A stretch of DNA of 64,000 nucleotides from Abelmoschus esculentus (lineage: Eukaryota > Streptophyta > Magnoliopsida > Malvales > Malvaceae): NCBI GenBank assembly GCA_035048815.1, contig JAUCBN010000003.1:26086001-26150000 (forward strand), in the 5' to 3' direction. This document shows positions 61,365 through 64,000 of this stretch, piece after piece (the first letter of the stretch is position 1; every line of letters begins with the position of its first letter). A program made the translations under genes and the position numbers. The notes beneath the pieces were generated by a model, which was not told where the DNA came from, searched no databases, and saw only the letters and a program-made list of their open reading frames with translations.

Positions 61365-62696
61365 CATCTTTCTGGTTTTGAATGGAACGCAATGCCTGTC
61401 CGGTCTGTGTTGAAGCATAATTCATTCCCATTCTTTTCCCCCAAGAAGGTACCCATTGTTTTGTCTCTGCATTATTGAATCCTTTTTTCATCCTTTCTTT
61501 TCTTGTTAGAATGTGTATAATACAAGTTTTTTATTTATAATACCGGGGGTGTCTTGAGTCTGGAAAAGAAGGGTGTGGTGTTTTTTTATGTTTTGTGATC
61601 ATTTTTTCATTTTGTTTCGCATGAGGCAGGCCAATTCTTGTCAGCAGAGTTTTTGTTTTGGACTTGAAATTTTGACTCTTGTCTTTCATCTTTTGCTAAA
61701 ATGTTTGGATATGTTTACATTGCTTTGCTTTGAACTACTGGTGTCTGAATCCGACTCCATAACTGATCGTTGCTATCCCATTTGTAACGCTCTCAGCAAA
61801 ACAATTTAAGTTTATAAAACATGGGATTCAATTGTTTAGATTTAAAAAAGTACCAATAAGCATGCCTATACTTGTTTTTATTAACCATGATCTGACTCAT
61901 CTAATCGACAAGGATTAGTGCACCCACCATCTGTATCCCTGTCTTAGTATAATGCATTTGGTATCAATAGAAACCATATGATCTACTCTGTTGAAGACTT
62001 AACTTTGTTGTTTATTCTTATCCTTGTGTTGGTACGTAGAATCAAATAGGTTGAAGCATTGGTTATTGATTCTTATCCTTGGGTTAGTCTATAGAATGAA
62101 TCAGAACAATACAGATCGATGTTCCATGCATAACATAAAAAGAAATGGAGATGATGGATGAGATTTTTGGGGTATATGTTCCATGCATAAAAAAAGGAAA
62201 TGTATTGTATTCGAATTCAAATATTTATATATCGAAGAACAACAATAAAATACTTTTATACAATACTTGGATTACTCAAAACCTTCTCTGCTATTAAATT
62301 GAAGGCAAAGATTCAAAATTCTCCACTATTATTATTTTAATAATTATGTTTTAAGAAATAAAACCTATTATATATTTTTTTCTATTTTAATACCTTTACC
62401 GTTTAAAATTTAACCCAAATTATGAAATGATTTGGGTTAATAATAATTTTAATTTAAAAAAACATACAATCTATTAATTTAATCTAAAATTCTAGCAATT
62501 TAAAGATTATTTTAATTTTAAATTATGATTATAATTATATCAAACCACATTATCTTCTTTGTTAATTTATAAAGATCAAGGTACTAAAATAAAAATAAAA
62601 ATATAATATTAGATGTCATTTTAACTAAAATAGTAATATAGGTATAATTAAGATAATAAATATGTAGCTTTTCTTTCCATTTAATAATAAAAAAGA
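61365..62696 (+). other. Importin 3' UTR and AT-rich intergenic sequence
   Basis: 61365 to about 61810 has the composition of 3' untranslated sequence. From about 62200 the DNA is AT-rich with no gene. The minus-strand open frame at 61186-61491 is the antisense shadow of the last importin exon. Confidence 0.5.
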
Positions 62697-62869
62697 TTTT
62701 TTTTTAAATTAGTTAATAGTGATTACATTAGTATTTGATTTAGAATACATCTTCACCATTTGACATTGATCAGTGCGATAAAAACTCTGTTAGCATCACT
62801 GGTGTTCAAACCCGTGACCTTTAGAAAGAACAACCTTTCTTTGAACCACTTGGGTTAGAGGGCTCATGC
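62697..62869 (-). mobile_element. tRNA-derived SINE, copy 4, with tail and target duplication
   Basis: Read on the minus strand: GCATGAGCCCTCTAACCC, A-box region AACCCAAGTGGTTCAAAG, B-box region GGTCACGGGTTTGAACACC, body ATCAATGTCAAATGGTGAAG, then TAATGTAATCACTATTAACT and a run of ten A. Flanks AATAATAAAAAAGA (62683-62696) and AATAATAGAAAAGA (62870-62883) form a 14-bp target duplication with 13 matches. Pol III boxes, A-tail and variable-length duplication define a SINE. Confidence 0.85.
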
Positions 62870-62883
62870 AATAATAGAAAAGA

Positions 62884-63840
62884 ATTTAAATAATCTAGAC
62901 ATTATATAAAAATATTTTGTTATTATAATTTATTATACAAATGTTTGAATACAATTACAATCAAACATTACTTTCTTTTATGACCACAGATAACTTTGAA
63001 TAACCCAAAAAACTCATCAATACCCTAAAGTTTTATATGCATGGGACTTAGATCCGTATAGTTTCTATTTATACCAAATTCATTCTACATACGAACACAA
63101 AATCAACAAAACAAAGTGAATAAAGCAGCAACAAAATCACCATAGTAATTCAAATTAATGGGTCCAATAATAGGATATACCATCCTATTTGAATCTCCTC
63201 GATACGAATAAAACGGAGTAACGAAAAAGATGATGAAAGCAAAAGCAAGAGTCCATGTTCTACTTCTTAGTACTCGTTTACAGTAGCAATGGTTGTTCAG
63301 TAACTCTCATGCCATGATCCATTCTTTGGAGTCCATTATAAATGAGGAAATTCATGCTTTTTTTGGATTCAACTCACTCTTTACTACCTTAACTTATAAG
63401 CAAAATATGTGCAGAGTGCCTACATAATTATCATGACAAAAACTATGCTTGGCAATTGGCATCATAAATGACTTAGAAAACATCAAGGATTCTAGTTCTA
63501 CTTGACTTCACTTAACAGAGAACTAAACTCTCGAATACGAGGGGGAGAAAGTATGGACCCAAGGTAATAAAGAATTACAGCTAGTTATAGTACATTACCC
63601 TGTAGAAGAAAAGTGAATAGTCTCTACCAATGCAAAATACAAAATGCAATGTATCACACAAACGAACAACTTCAAGCAAAAACAACCAACCAACACCCAA
63701 GCAAAAGTAGCATAGCATCACCATTCACCCAAAGATAACAAGTAGACCAACAATATCCTCAAATCACTAAATTGATACTCGAGAACTATTCGAAAACTGT
63801 CAAAGAAATTTCTATTCATGCCACTCATCTGCATTTCAAT
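62884..63840. other. Gene-free stretch, possible transcript flank
   Basis: From about 63030 the DNA is less AT-rich, resembling UTR or a non-coding primary transcript leading to the hairpin at 63851. No open frame of note on either strand. Confidence 0.4.
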
Positions 63841-63850
63841 CTACTTTCGT

Positions 63851-63976
63851 GCAGGTTGATGGCTGGTGGAAGTGTTCCACCAAGCCATCCCCTCCCTTTA
63901 TGATCAGAGCCATAAAGCTGTGCATTTAGATGGCCAATTGGCCATGGGAGGGATTCCCACCGCACCATCCAATTGC
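63851..63976. ncRNA. miRNA-precursor-like hairpin (candidate)
   Basis: The arm GCAGGTTGATGGCTGGTGGAA (63851-63871) pairs with TTCCCACCGCACCATCCAAT (954-973 of the last kilobase) plus TGC at 974-976. Paired blocks are GCAG/CTGC, GATGG/CCATC, GGTGG/CCACC and AA/TT, with small bulges. A second inner stem may form between ATCCCCTCCC (63887-63896) and GGGAGGGAT (63946-63954). The loop is about 80 nt. A stem of about 21 bp with few bulges and a loop this size fits a plant miRNA precursor. The arms only loosely recall miR482/2118, so no family is claimed. Either strand could be the source. Confidence 0.4.
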
Positions 63977-64000
63977 AGCTTCAATTCAAAACACGCAAAA

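Noticed and set aside
63890..64000. Minus-strand C-terminal peptide at the window end (ends in SKCTALWL)
   Set aside because: Short, runs off the window and is not recognisable. The same bases are better explained as the arm of a hairpin.

Overview
The window is nuclear DNA of a flowering plant (eudicot). Genes have many short exons with GT..AG introns, the intergenic DNA is very AT-rich, and small non-autonomous transposons are everywhere. The style of the repeats and proteins suggests Malvales, possibly cotton (Gossypium); that is inference, not proof.

Layout. 1-6.3 kb: repeat-rich, with two small exon-like pieces, a 12-bp TGACGTCA repeat, a SINE, a hAT-like element, and a foldback of about 2.4 kb interrupted by another inverted-repeat element. 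6.3-9.6 kb: an AT-hook protein gene on the minus strand with a long leader. 11.4-13.4 kb: a minus-strand COP10-type E2 variant whose catalytic Cys is Ser. 14.5-17.2 kb: a minus-strand GPI-anchored beta-1,3-glucanase (GH17 plus X8), reconstructed across four exons including a 28-nt exon. 21.7-24.1 kb: a minus-strand SCL30A/SCL33-type SR splicing factor. 24.3-41.2 kb: a gene desert of about 17 kb holding hAT-like elements, a telomere-motif palindrome, a foldback carrying paired tRNA-like boxes, and a 183-bp tandem array. 41.7-44.2 kb: an IQM-type calmodulin-binding protein. 44.6-45.7 kb: a broken S-domain lectin receptor gene. 46.8-48.5 kb: an intronless O-fucosyltransferase-like gene. 48.5-53.5 kb: repeats. 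53.8-61.4 kb: a 20-exon importin-5/KETCH1-type karyopherin. 62.7 kb: a SINE with a clear target duplication. 63.85-63.98 kb: a miRNA-precursor-like hairpin.

Exon structures were built by eye from splice-site consensus, reading-frame continuity and protein-family recognition. All multi-exon models close in frame: COP10-like 177 aa, GH17 494 aa, SR protein 257 aa, IQM 633 aa, importin 1109 aa. The genes are unrelated housekeeping and regulatory genes typical of a plant chromosome arm. There is no operon-like cluster. The less familiar material is the repeat layer: several families are defined by terminal inverted repeats and 8-bp target duplications, a tRNA-like SINE has four copies, and two composite foldbacks are present.
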